Assembly: GCA_020137815.1 (NCBI GenBank)
Contig: CM035359.1
Span: 3,908,532 to 3,972,531, forward strand
Direction: 5' to 3'
DNA length: 64,000 bases
Source of the DNA: Hormiphora californensis
Taxonomy: Eukaryota > Ctenophora > Tentaculata > Cydippida > Pleurobrachiidae
The notes under the pieces were generated by a model. That model was not told the origin of the DNA. It ran no database searches and saw only the letters and a program-made list of their open reading frames with translations. The position numbers and the translations under genes are program-made. Shown here piece after piece: positions 37,466 through 50,530 of the stretch; position 1 is the stretch's first letter; the number at the start of each line of letters is the position of its first letter.

Positions 37466-37616
37466 AACATCCCTACTAAAATATAGTTCGACGCGACGCG
37501 ACGCGCGATCGATGAACGATCGATAAACAATCGATATCGATCGTTTATCGATCGTTTATCGATCGTTCATCGATCGCGCGTCGCGTCGCGTCGAACTATA
37601 TTTTAGTAGGGATGTT
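37466..37616. repeat. ~150-base perfect palindrome rich in CGACGCGACG and ATCGAT
   Basis: The arms start AACATCCCTACTAAAATATA and end with the exact complement. The centre is built of CGATCGATAAAC units. It begins 10 bases after the SGNH stop codon and lies within the first Rep intron, so it would be a strong hairpin in either transcript. It may be a MITE insertion or a functional 3' structure. Confidence 0.9.
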
Positions 37617-37773
37617 GCATCGTTCGTAATCATGAATTATATCTGATATGTCTATATTGCTCTTCGCAGTACGTATAATATGTAAAGTAGTACAGTAGTG
37701 GTAATAGCAGTGCTATAGTGTATTATAGTTTCAAATTTCAATATTGTTTACGCTATGCTACATTTCATTACAG

Positions 37774-40700
37774 GTCGCCACAGAGATTGTTCATGTCCCC
37801 GTCCAGCCCGTCTCAATAGAATCGCCCATCATTGCCACTACGGTGAAAGATATCACGATTCAATCTGACCTAGTTGACCTACCAGTGGACCTACCAATCC
37901 AATCGGTAAGTATTCATAACCTATTTTGCTCGTGGAGTTGGAGTGCTAGGCCATGTTATAGAACGTGTAGCAGTACTAGCAATTAGTGGTTGTACAAACA
38001 AGCACTATTAGTCTTAGTACAGTAGCGGTAATCCGTAAAGCAGTGCTATAGTGTATTATAGTTTCAAATATCAATATTGTTTACGCTATGCTATGATATA
38101 TTTCATTGCAGGTCGCCACAGAGGTTGTTCATGTCCCCGTCCAGCCCGTCTCAATCGAATCGCCCATCATTGCCACTACGGTGAAAGATAACACGATTCA
38201 ACCCGACCTAGTTGACCTACCAGTGGACCTACCAATCCAATCGGTAAGTATTCATAACCTATTTTGCTCAGTTGGAGCTGCTTAGGCCATGTTATATAGA
38301 ACGTAGTAGCAGTACTAGCAACTTAGTGGTTGTAACAGTAACACTAGCACTATTAGTCTTAGTACAGTAGTGGTAATAGCAGTGCAGTGCTATATAGTGT
38401 ATCATATTGTTTAAGCTATGCTATAATATTCTTCATTACAGGTCACTGCAGAGGTGTTACAAGTCCCCGACCGACCCGTATCTATAACATCGCCTGTAAT
38501 TGCCGTGAAAGATGTCACAGAGGTTGTCCAAGTGCCGTTCCCAATAGAATCTCCCACTGAAATTCAGTTTGGGGAGTTACACTATGATCACGGTATTCTC
38601 CGTCCGGATGTAAAGGTTAGAAGCGTTACCATTTTATGTGATGATCATATACTTAGTTCGTATTAGTCGCACTATTAGTCTTTATACAGTTATAGTGGTA
38701 GTAGCAGTGCAGTGCTATATATTGTATCATATTGTTTAAGCTATGCTATAATATTCTTCATTGCAGGTCACCGCAGAGGTGTTACAAGTCCCCGACCGAC
38801 CCGTATCTATAACATCGCCTGTAATTGCCATGAAAGATGTCACGATTCAATGCGACCTTACAGATGATCTACAAGTGGAGCTACCAGTCCAATCAGTAAG
38901 TATACCATTTCTTATTTTTCTCTGTGTTTATTTTAATTTTATCACTACATATTAGCGGAGTCCATTTTTATATTTAACACTTTTCTTAGGTGTCAAAACC
39001 GAACAATTTAATAAGTCAGCAACTAATTGGAAAGCGGCATCCCCCAGTACCTCTAACACCGTCTCCGAAGCCACAATCATCTACCCGCCAGCACCGAAAG
39101 GATACCCCCTATATCATGCCGACTAGAAAACAGGTATAGTTACATTCAGTTTTCAAAGCAACATGGAAATTATATGTACTGTGCAGGTGGACACCGTAAT
39201 AATTGAGAAATTATTAGTATTTTTTATCACTTTTAGCGGAGTCCATTTTTATATTCAACACTTTTCCTAGGTGTCAAAGCCGAACAATGTAATTGGAAAG
39301 CGGTATCCCCCAGTACCTCTAACACCTTCTCCGAAGCCACAATCATCTACCCGCCAGCACCGAAAGGATACCCCCTATACCATGCCGACTAGTAAACAGG
39401 TATAGTTACATTCAGTTTTCAAAGCAACATGGAAATTATATGTACTGTGCAGGTGGACACCGTAATAATTGAGAAATTATTGGTATAGTACAAAATTAAT
39501 TTATCTTTACCATCAGATGTACAAGAAGCGGTCCGTGATACCTGATTCAATGGTTTTACCACATGCAAATGGTGCAGATGTAATCTTTTGTGGCAGATTC
39601 ATCCACTTTACCACTGAGCTACCAGTACTGGAGACACCCGTTTCAGAAGAGGTAGTTTATGGAGGTGGTGGGAAAAGTCTTAAGAGGAAATCTTCATTCA
39701 CACGAAAAACCAGACGAAATAAGAGTAATATTGGTACGTACAAGCTAATTAGTTCAATTACATGTTCATTTTATAATTCATTATTATCTTCTTACACTTC
39801 CAAAAAAATTAGTTGATATTGATAAAGATCCGATTATCCGTACTAACTTTGTCCTTTCTCCTCAGTTACTACGCAACCTACCACTAACAGCGACGAGAAT
39901 TTTGCAGACATAATTGATGAGGCTGAGGCTCTTAATGCACTACCTCGAGAAGCAATTACTGTCGATACAACGTCAAAGTACATAAGGTATAACAAATCAG
40001 AGAAAGGACTGAAACGTAGTGCTAAATATTTACTGAACCGTTCATTGTCACAGCCTCACAGCACCATCCATACCAATCATTCTCAGTCTGACAGTAGTGA
40101 GCAACGTAACCAATCACAGCCGGTCACTACCTCTGTATCGAGACACGTCACATATAACCATTCAGAGAAGGGGATTGCACGGAAAGTGGCTCATCTAGTT
40201 AGAGTTTTATCTACACCCGGTCACATTGAACACATGCGAGCACTTTCGGCACGTAGATCAAGGACAAGGAGGGCACGGAAGGCAAGCGGGGACCGGTGGG
40301 TAAAGCATTACGCTCTGTATCTGCGACGGCGCTCACGGATGCATCAGCAATCTAAAGACAGATTAAATAGAAGGAAAGGTATCATGGCTAGAGGGCTTAG
40401 ATTACGTAACACTATTCGTGGTAACATTTCATTTCCTGTTGATTTTGATATACGTGGTTCCAATAGAAAAGTGGCACTATCTGTGATTAGAAGTCATGAT
40501 ACATCCAGAACTCCTGAGTCAGTTACTCGTTCTTTTAGACTTAATAAGTCTACAATCATTCATGGGAGGTCAAAGTGCCGATTGCCCATTTTGCCTTTGA
40601 GCCGTCACAAGTTTATAGTCAAGTCCAAGTCTCGGATGGGTACTGCATCTCGTGCAAACTTCTACATAGCGGCACAGAAAACATTAGGTAATGCTCTTGG

Positions 40701-43700
40701 ACACTTTAGTCGTTCTGCGTTACACAATATCAATAAAGTACTGTTTGATGAAACCCCACCCCCTAAGCCAATTTGTTCTAAAAACTTTATGGTTGCCCGT
40801 ATATGTAAGTCATTAATTGGTAGATGTCTTGAACGGCGTGACCAGTGGGTTAAGATTGTATATTCTGCCACTAGTGATCTTATTGACAATGCCGCTGCTA
40901 TCCTAGCAAAACAGGATCTGACAAATATGGAGGACTCTGAACTTCTTGGGGGTGCTACTCATGGGGTCGGTTTTGAACCATTCTTTCCTCAGCACAGTTT
41001 TCTTAATGGTAAACATTATAAGTTTGATAAAAGCAAGGGAAGTTCGCCTTGTACGGTTGATTGCATTCCCGCAGATCAGGACGATATCCAGTCCTTTAAA
41101 GAGCTTCTCTCAATTGTCGAGTGTTCTAATGTTTCTAGGGGCAGGGAGCTGTCTATGTTACTGGTTAAGTGTTCCAACCAACTTACAAGGTCTAGTGAGC
41201 AGGACCGTTATTTGCTAAATGTTGAGCACAGCAATCATCCTGAAACCTGTTACCGTCCTCAGAGTCTTTGTAACAGCAAGCTTGTCCTATTAAAACGACT
41301 TGCTGTTCATTATGCTGTACCCAGGCAGTTTCTTACTTGTGTCAGTCGACTTAACATGGCGCACAATTTTATATGTGATCTCGATTCCGCTGTATCGGCG
41401 GGCGATATTGAATATCTAATGAAACTTTTAGCGTACATTCCTTATATTAGTCCTACTATTATAAAACTAGATAGGTGTTCTGTTCATGTGAATGAAGACA
41501 CAATGAACGAAAAATATGGTTCTCATTTTCAGACATTTGTCGAGAGTATTTCCAATCTCTCCGAGACCGCGTGTGTTTCTTGTACCCGTTTAATACTTGA
41601 TTCTGAATCAATCCTTCTGACTCCACGTATCATTACCCCCCGTCTTAAGAATCCTATGTCTGGCTATAGCAAACTATTTCAATATCTTAACTCTTCTGAT
41701 CGCAAACGAAAAGGTTATAATCCTGTATCGAAGCTCGAAGGGATGCGAGTTTGCAATTATTGTCACACACGTCTTATAAAGGGGGAAGTTCCTAGGATTG
41801 GAATAGAGAACCATATGGATCCTGGTGTTGTGCCGGAATGTATTCGCAAGCTCACTCAGATTGAGCTTATGTTTATCAAACCCATGTCAATGTATCAGAG
41901 CATTACGTACTGCGGAGCAGTTGGGGGATACGTTAGGAAATCAGAACAGCAGAGGCGTGCGAAAGGTCATGCAATCTATCTTCCGGTACCACTTAACGAC
42001 ACTATTGAAAAGCTAATGCTTTGTTCTGGAAAACCTAGGAAGCTTTTAGATATTCCTAGTCATGTGAAGTTAATTGGTATTCCAAAGGCCGATAGAAGTA
42101 CCTGGATGAGGTTAATTAATATCAATCTCATTTATGAGTGCCTGCAGTGGCTAAAAGCCAACAATCCTAATTATTGTGATATTGTGATTCCAGAGTCAGC
42201 AGACTGCCTTTTAGACTTTTTAGCCGATATCCCTACTAGTGACGAGTCATCTAACGGCAACTGTTCTAATGGGAGTCATCATTCAGGCGATGTTCCTTCT
42301 GTGATCGTTAGTCAAGGGAATGGTAGCAATAGTACCGATGAGCTTATTTCCATCGACTTGGACGCGACAAGCTCTAGTTATACTTCTGATGAAGTTGGTG
42401 CTCCAGGTGTCAAGGGGTGTGCAGTTGCTACTAGGAAAAGGGCGTTGGTGGATGACAGCAGTTGCGAGGAGGGCGAGGGCAGGTGTCATCATTCAGGTTC
42501 TGGGTCTGCTCCTTCTATGATCGTTAGTCAAGGGAATGGTAGCAATAGTACCGATGAGCTTATTTCCATCGACTTGGACGCGACAAGCTCTAGTTATACT
42601 TCTGATGAAGTTGGTGCTCCAGGTGTTAAGGGGTGTGCAGTTGCTACTAGGAAAAGGGATTTGGTGGATGACAGCAGTTGCGAGGAGGGCGAGGGCAGGT
42701 GTCATCATTCAGGTTCTGGGTCTGCTCCTTCTATGATCGTTAGTCAAGGGAATGGTAGCAATAGTACCGATGAGCTGATTTCCATCGACTTGGACGCGAC
42801 AAGCTCTAGTTATACTTCTGATGAAGTTGGTGCTCCAGGTGTTAAGGGGTGTGCAGTTGCTACTAGGAAAAGGGCTTTGGTGGATGACAGCAGTTGCGAG
42901 GAGGGCGAGGGCAGGTGTCATCATTCAGGTTCTGGGTCTGCTCCTTCTATGATCGTTAGTCAAGGGAATGGTAGCAATAGTACCGATGAGCTTATTTCCA
43001 TCGACTTGGACGCGACAAGCTCTAGTTATACTTCTGATGAAGTTGGTGCTCCAGGTGTCAAGGGGTGTGCAGTTGCTACTAGGAAAAGGGCTTTGGTGGA
43101 TGACAGCAGTTGCGAGGAGGCCGAGCCCAGCTCTAAGCGTGGTGGTATGGCAGATATTGCTACCACCAATGTAATTTTAGATATCTGCCGCCGACTTATA
43201 GCTAGTTGTACTCTTTGTAAAAAATGCAGAGTGGATATTAACAAAACTAGGTTAGACCTTGGGACCTTCGGTTATGTTACATATAGTTCTAGTGATCTCC
43301 GGAAACTGCTTTGTGATTTACGCCTTTCTTATTTAAGTCTCAATTGTAGAAGTGTCGTTTGTAGTATAAGTAATTGTAATGCTCCTTTGAATGGCCGTAA
43401 AAAAGCGTTGAAAAAGGTAGGGAAATCCAAAAATATTGCCTGCAATATTGACAGCTTTTGCTCAACCGTGGAACTAATTAGACAGAATTATATTATGTCT
43501 ATGGAAATACTGGATCACCTTCTAATAGCTAACCAAATATGCAAAGGGTGTCTCTCATGGTTGTCTAAAAAAGCAGCAGTACCTGATGCAGCCTTCATGC
43601 TCGTTAGTATCAAGTCAACTAAACCTATGTTAAATATTTACCTTTTATCTGAAAGGCTTTATGCATACCTTAATAACATGAAATGTTTAAATGGTTTAAA

Positions 43701-46700
43701 GGCCAGTGGACAGTGTCATCATTGCCTAGGTGTCGTTCCAGATGAGTTGAGTAAGGAATTGTTTAATTCAACTGACTGTATCTCCGGTGAGGAGGGTATC
43801 ATTGGTGCAACTTCTATGTTTCAGCAATTGTCTCAATTAATTAACTGTACTCGTTCTTCTTGCGATAGTTCAACCTTACCGGGACGAAAGAATGCTGGTG
43901 GATGTGACACTGGTCCGGTCAAAAGTTCTAATCTTGACTCTGCAAAAACCAATAAGGATATTGATACTGATATTGATACTGATATTGATACTGAAAGCAA
44001 TTCATCTCTTTCGAAATCCTTATCAGGTTCTGCAGCAGAAAGTGCAGTTTCTTTTGATTCGTTTCCAGGTCTAAGTGACATCAATGATGATGTCATTAAA
44101 AATGGTCCAATGATCGAAAAAATGAACCGTGATGACTTTCTTAACTTTGTTGATAGTTACACGGTTACAGGTATAGATCAGCAAACGGACGACCCGTACA
44201 CTGATTTATACAAACTTTTAAAAGTCGATAGCAAGCCTGGGGATTTTAACGATCCCCTTATTGAAAATTTGTGTTTTCCAGAATTGTTCCCATTTGGCGA
44301 AGGCACCAAGTCGGATGCCAGGGGGGAAGATAGCGATGCCAAAGTGGGTCATTTACTTTACGAGAAAGCTAGGTTGCTATCAGAAAATGGGACGTTTAGG
44401 AGAAATATTCCTTACCTTTTTTATCTTGCGTCTCAAAATGAGAAGAGAAAAATTGGTCAAGGTATATCTGCTGCCTTGCGTAATGTGTCTGGATTTGGTA
44501 GTCTCACATCTCGCCAAATTCTGGATATGATCCAGAACAACGACGAGAAATTAATACGCCACATGACTAGGACCATGTCTAATATTCCTGGTACTGAGCA
44601 GTACTTTAGTTCTGCAAAAGTTAAACTTAGGGCCCAAACTGAGAAATTTGGACCACCAACATTCTTCGTTACCTGCAGCCCTGCCGAATTTGACTGGAAG
44701 GAGCTAACTGCTCATTTACGGGAGCGCAATAAGGATATTCCTGATGTTGATAGACTTTCGGATAGCGAACTTATAGCAAGGGATCCTGTTACCGCGTCGT
44801 CATACATACATCGCAAATTCGATGCTCTGTTAAAGTTTATAGTGGAATCTAAATGCCTGGGCGAGGTTAAAAGCTGGTTTGTGAGGCATGAGTACCAGAC
44901 TCGTGGTACGGTACATTATCATTTTCTTTTATGGATTAAGGATGCTCCTGTAATTGGTAAGGATAGCGATGAGAATGTTGCCAATTTTCTAAGTGAACGT
45001 ATTACTTGTCGTATCCCTGATGCTGTTAACGAACCAAAACTACATAGGATAGTTACTAAGTTCCAGAAACACCGGTGTGGGCCTTACTGTAAGAAAAAGT
45101 TTAGGCATAGGAATGGCCACTTTATATCTACACAGTGCAGGTTTTCATTTCCTCGTAGTCCATCAAAGGTCTTCAAGTTGCACGATGTTAAGGATACTAT
45201 AGTTGGGCGGCGTTCAGGCAACTTGAAGAAACGTCTCTATAGCTTACCGCGAACGAAGGATGAGGTCAACATCAATGATTATAATGCAGTTATTTCATAT
45301 TTATGGGAAGGTAATATTGATATCCAGTTCCTTTCGGAGAAATCATTCAGTGTCTCGGCATATGTTAGCAAATACTGCCTGAAGGCCGAGAAGAGTAATC
45401 TAAACTTCTCAATTGAAAACACTACTGGTAACAACATGACTGCAAATCAGCAATTTCATAAATTTGTATACAGTTGTCTCCGGCAAAGAGAGATGAGTGC
45501 TATGGAAGCTGCAGACCGCATACTCCACAATAATGGCGAAATGTGGAGAAGTTCCGAGACATTCGAATGGGTTCCAACTGTTTCTCCCGGTCATGGTCGA
45601 CGTAGGTTAATGAAAAAGTACAAGGATTTAGAAGGTCAGGATCCTAATTCAACTGATGTTTTTATTCCTGATATGATTCATGTATTTTATCCTAATCGGC
45701 CTCAATGTCTTGATGACATGAGTCTTCATGATTTTGTTTCCACGTATGAGCGGTTATACGGGAAAACGGGTGGAGATGTCCTTATTCGCGATCCCACTAC
45801 TAAAAAGGTCTTGGCACGATTCAAGAAACGGGCTAAGCAACCGATCATATACCACCATCGGTATTCCCACAGGACTAAGCCAGAAAAGTTTTACTATTCA
45901 CTGCTTGCTCTTCATAAGCCCTGGAGAACGGAGGGCGATATTTTAGGGCCAAGTGCAACCTATGAAGCTGAGTTCTTTAGGTGCATTGCGGACAGGTCTG
46001 AGCTTAAGTCGCGGGCAGAGGCCATAATTAACATAGAGCAAGCCCGTGAAACCATGGAGCAACGCGTCAACGAGGACCTCACTAAGGGGCCAGAATCCCA
46101 GCAATGTTCTGATGGGATCGAAAACGATGCTCTGATTGCATTTGAGGCTTCTAGGTCTGGGGCAGCTGTATCATCTGATGAACTTGAAACTATCATTCAA
46201 ACCTTGAATATAGATCAGCGGTCCATTTTCGATTTAGTTGTTGATAAAGTTACCAACGACAAGCAGCTCCTTCTTTATGTCTCTGGGTTTGGGGGGACAG
46301 GGAAGTCTTATGTTTTAAAAGCAATAACTTCCTATATTAGGCTCCATAATAAAGATGTCCTTCTAGCTGGTCCTACTGGTCTTGCTGCTAAAAACATTTC
46401 GGGTATGACTCTGCATTCGATATTTAATCTTCTGGTTGAGCACGGTTGTCAGCCTAAGTACAGTGCCCTTAAAAAACCGGTCTTGGATCAAATGCGGGCT
46501 GTTTTTAAAGATCTTCAGTGCATAATTATTGATGAAATTAGCATGGTTTCTAATGTTCTCCTCTTATATGTCCATTTTAGGCTTAACGAGATATTTGCTC
46601 CTGGTGGTGGTCAGCTATTTGGTGGTAAACACGTTATAGTGTTTGGGGATTTGCTTCAACTTCCCCCAGTTATGGCCCAGCCTCCCTATGTTACTTTGCC

Positions 46701-48774
46701 TGAAATAGAAGTTCATAAATTAACTAACGGCCTACCTCAAGAAATTAACCTATGGCAACATTTTGAATTTAAAGAGCTTACCATTAATCAGAGGCAAAAG
46801 GGCCAAGAAAATAAATTGTATTCCGATCTCTTAGGAAGGTTAAGGCTTGGTGCATGTATTCCAGATGATTTTAGTATGCTTAATTCTAGGGTTATAAACT
46901 TGGGGGGGACGTCGCCGGAAGAGCTACGCAAGTCACTGGTAGATCGTTATCTGTCAGTTGCCCAGATCGAACCGTCTGTCGTATGCCTTCTACCTAAACG
47001 ATCCATGGTTAAAGATTTTAACGGGGCTATAATGGCACGTAATTTCCCGGATGCAGAAAAGGTCGAGGCGGTAGATGAGGTGGAGCAATCAGGGAGGAAA
47101 AACAAGAAGTTGGAGAAGAACATTATGGACGCAGTTAGAAAGTTAGATGACGAAGGGGATGATAGGAACACAGGGGCTCTAGAAAAAGTTCTCTTTCTAG
47201 CCCCGGGTGTAAGGTGCATGTTGAGGCAAAATCTCGATGTACCGAATGGCTTGACAAACGGCACAATCGGTACTATTGTGACACTTCAGAGGGACAACGG
47301 AGGAGTAGTGGATAAACTGGTTGTGCAGTTTGATGGATGTAAGGAACCTGTCACTATACACCGCGAGAAACGGAAGATCATGGTATTTACAAACGGTTAC
47401 TTCTACAGGGAACAATTCCCCGTCACCGTGTGTTACTCGATGACCGTTCACAAGAGTCAGGGTTTGTCGCTTAAGTCTGCATTTGTGGATATCGGTCTCT
47501 CCATCTTTGAAGCTGGTCAAGTTTACGTTGCCTTGTCAAGGGTCACCTCTATGGCTGGGTTACATATAATCAATCTAGCACCTGCAAAAATATTTGCGAG
47601 AAAGGACGCGTTGGTGGTTTACAAGCACATGGGAAGCAAGCCTTTGCATGATTCAGTTAGACCGGGGAATCAGGAGCCTGTCGAGCCTGGTCCAGGAGAG
47701 CGTATTTGGTATACTACTGCATCGTCTAGGTTGGCTAGAAGTACTATCAAATCGACAATTTCCAATATGGCATCAAAGGTTAAGGATAAGGTTAAGCGTA
47801 CCCTCAAAGGTCCTCTTCCTACTACCACTAAAAATCCTTCTAAGCGGTGTCATAGCGATGTCCTCAGTGTTACTTCTGATAATCTTTCTAGTCATATAGA
47901 TGCTGTGTTTGCTATTACGTCACGTTCTAGCTATTTTCATAATTTTACTCGTATCGAGATTGCAACTATTTATTCAGATTTGATACTTCCAACAGCCCAA
48001 TTAGTGGCTGCCGGCAGGGTTCCATCTACTTTAAGGTGCGAACTATCTCTTCAGCTAAACCCTGATCCATTTTCAGTATTAAGTTACACCCGATATAAAT
48101 GGTTAAGTGGGTCACTCATGACACGGTATATATGGTATCTGCAGGATACCATTCAAAATTTGTCCATGTACAGTATGGGGTACGGGGTTGAAGAATCGTA
48201 TGGTATTGTAGGGCTAAACAAGAGTGAAGAACACTTTAGCCAAAAACGATTTTGCCTCAAGCAATACTCCTTAAATGGCACTGCTGCCAGGTACAGTCGC
48301 AGAGGTGAAATCGTTAAGGCCGGCCATCCAATGGATAAGGATTTAGTTGTTGTATTAGGAAACCCAGGTAATCATTGGATCCTGGTAATAGTAGACAATA
48401 GACCATCTAAGAGGTGCGTCTTATATTTTGATTCTGCCAGTAAAAGCATCCCTAATTCCCTCAAAAAGAGGAGGTGTCAGAAGTATGTAGCGTTCATTAA
48501 GAAATGGTGTGATTACTTACCAATAAAATATGGTGTCTGCAGTAGTGCTGGCGGTATAATGGATACCGCTACGTATAGGTTTACTAATTTAGACGGTAAA
48601 TCCAATCAACAGGACAATACTTATGACTGTGGCGTATTTGCTCTTTCAAATTTAGAACAGTACTTGTTGGGTAATGCGGTGACTACGGTTCGGGCTCGTG
48701 ACATGGTTGGAATTAGGGCACAACTCATGCACCGCATTTACACCCATGGGATCAACACTGGGTACATCGTTTAG
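37774..48774 (+). CDS. Helitron Rep/PIF1-like helicase fused to Ulp1-like cysteine protease
   Basis: Exons 37774-37905, 38112-38243, 38442-38615, 38767-38895, 38990-39133, 39271-39399, 39517-39733 and 39866-48774 join in phase. With exon 36704-36733 as start the protein is 3,331 residues. The small exons form three duplicated pairs and encode Pro/Val/Ser-rich linker. Four 72-residue repeats follow (nt 42271-43128). Upstream of these, near nt 41850-42010, is a DUF6570-like stretch (KLTQIELMFIKPMSMYQ). The Helitron Rep domain (about nt 44620-45470) has FFVTCSPAEFDW, the HUH-type VHYHFLLW and the two-tyrosine motif AYVSKYCLK. The PIF1-like helicase (nt 46200-47600) has GFGGTGKS (Walker A), IIIDEISMVS (Walker B), FGDLLQLPP, TVHKSQGLSL and YVALSRV. 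The C-terminus (nt 48340-48690) is a C48/Ulp1 fold: NHWILVIVD (His), LYFDSA (Asp), NTYDCGVF (Cys). It would nick, unwind and strand-transfer DNA. The protease target is unknown. Confidence 0.9.
42271..43128 (+). repeat. Four tandem 216-base in-frame repeats in Rep
   Basis: Each unit encodes 72 residues (MIVSQGNGSNSTDELISID ... VATRKRALVDDSSCEE). Units 2-4 differ at only a few bases, and unit 1 differs mainly at its 5' edge. The protein is acidic and Ser-rich with a basic TRKR patch. The near identity points to very recent unequal exchange. Confidence 0.95.
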
Positions 48775-49119
48775 TAGAATATTTTCTATTATCATTATTG
48801 CAATTTCTTTTCTGTGAAAAGTGATTTATGTGAAAACCGATTTTTCTGTGAAAACTGATTTCTGTGCAAATGAATTCTGTGAATTCTGTGAATGTTTCAA
48901 GAGCGATTAATTGTGGCAGATTCTGAATAACAATTACATATTCAAACCTGAAAACTGTATTTTACTAATGTCTTATTCCAAACCTTAGGCAACGTTCAAC
49001 ACGTACTAAAACGAATGACGCACCCCCCTCCCAGCTAAACTGCTCATTGCGCAATTTATTGAACCTGTACACTACCTCTTGGATAATCGTATAACTAACA
49101 TAATCACTTCCCATTTAGA
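48775..49119. other. Downstream flank of the Helitron
   Basis: AT-rich DNA with three to four TCTGTGAAAA(C/G)(C/T)GATTT units at 48813-48865. The 3' end of the element should lie here, but no hairpin plus CTRR could be assigned confidently. Confidence 0.4.
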
Positions 49120-50225
49120 ATGGCGTTGCTAATTGTTATGATATTTCTGTCGGCCAGTGCAACTAAGGACTTCATAGTGTACGAGAAACAAGCGATGCTC
49201 CTAGTGAAGGACGACATTGTTCCACGTATGTAATTGTGACTTTTTGTTGGCTGTACTACTGTGTGTAACATAACGTATGTGGTCTTGGTAAGTAAGTATT
49301 TACATTTCCTGCCCCTCTCCGTGTATTTAGAAGGTATTTCATATATTAACACCTACAACCATCGCAGATTATGGGGATGAGACTCTACTGAGGCTTCACC
49401 TTGTTGTACCTAAGCCTGCCATTATAAGGCCAGCACGAATGCGACTTGCGATCAAAGCTCAAGAGGATGTGGCCACATTACGACTCTTTCAACCGTAAGT
49501 ATTATAATATTATAATATTAATAATAGCGGATAGCTTTAGGAAGTCTACAATGTTCTAGTGAAGACTTTATTATTATTAGTAATTACAGCTACTATCCAG
49601 GGGCCAGGTCTAGATGGGCTGAATGGTTATTAGCACACGTCTAGAATTGAGGGAGGATTTCTTAATATGACGTTTACCAAAGAACATCATACTCAGGAAT
49701 CTCATCATTATGTTCACCCAGGTGTATAAAATATTGGATGGACATGGAAGATACTTTGATGGAACGAATACAATCCTGTTCTTGTCAAAACCCGACAAGT
49801 AAGTTGAACACTGCTTCTAGAGCCAAATCTTCTCAGTTTGACTTGGAACTACGTGAATCCAATTGAATAATACCATTTGCATTATAATAATATAATGTAC
49901 AAACTAAATTACGGAATTTTCAAATAGGAAAACGAAGAAAGGCCGGGTCCACCGCTGTCAGCAGAGATGGATATTTACGAGGCCTCATGATGAACGATGC
50001 TGAAGTCCGTAAAGGCCTCAAAAATCAGGTAACATAAGCCTCATGCTAAATTATGTGGTAATAAAGTCGGACAAACTCCAATTGACTCTAAAATGGCATG
50101 TGTCCTTTCAGGTTAAGATCAACAAAAACGACATAGTGATACATATGCTATTCGCACAAGAACTGAAGATCAAATGGGAGATCGATAGCTGCATGGATTC
50201 TGCAATTGATTACTTCGCACAGATT
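49120..50225 (+). CDS. Unknown secreted-type protein, 5' exons only
   Basis: Exons 49120-49225 (ATG), 49368-49494, 49722-49798, 49928-50028 and 50112-50225 have consensus GT-AG sites and join in phase, giving 175 residues before the frame runs past a donor at 50226. The first 14 residues (MALLIVMIFLSASA) look like a signal peptide. Near residue 104 there is a basic RKRR patch of the kind cut by furin-like proteases, preceded by a short Cys-rich stretch (CSCQ). I do not recognise the family. The 3' part would fall in the distorted sequence after 50320 and cannot be read. A further candidate exon (from about 49590, after TTACAG) ends in a stop and may be an alternative 3' end. It could be a host gene or cargo next to the Helitron. 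Confidence 0.5.
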
Positions 50226-50266
50226 GTAAGCATCTTCATACTCCTTCTCTCACTCTCTATAATCTC

Positions 50267-50318
<52 letters not shown>

Positions 50319-50400
50319 CTCTTCCCCCTCCCCCCTTTCCTCTCCTCTCCTCCTCCCCTCTTTTCCTCTCTCTCTCTCTCCCCTCTTCCTCCCTTCCCCT
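50226..50400. repeat. (TC)n and TC-rich tract
   Basis: A pure TC run (about 50271-50314) passes into irregular CTCCCC sequence and marks the start of the distorted block. Confidence 0.9.
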
Positions 50401-50498
50401 TTTCCCAATTTTTTTTCAATTGGGGGCAAAGGAGGGGGGTCACGGGGGATGTTTTTTTTGGGGGAAAAAAAAATGAAAGGTTTTAATTTTTTTTCAGT

Positions 50499-50530
<32 letters not shown>

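Larger units (their letters stand above)
36500..48900 (+). mobile_element. Helitron-type rolling-circle transposon carrying SGNH hydrolase and Rep-helicase-Ulp1
   Basis: The boundaries are approximate and not proven. I did not find a secure 5' TC or 3' hairpin-CTRR end by eye. The block has one promoter, an SGNH hydrolase frame and a Rep-helicase frame with no inactivating change. The open, spliceable state of over 10 kb of coding sequence suggests a recently active element. Confidence 0.75.
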
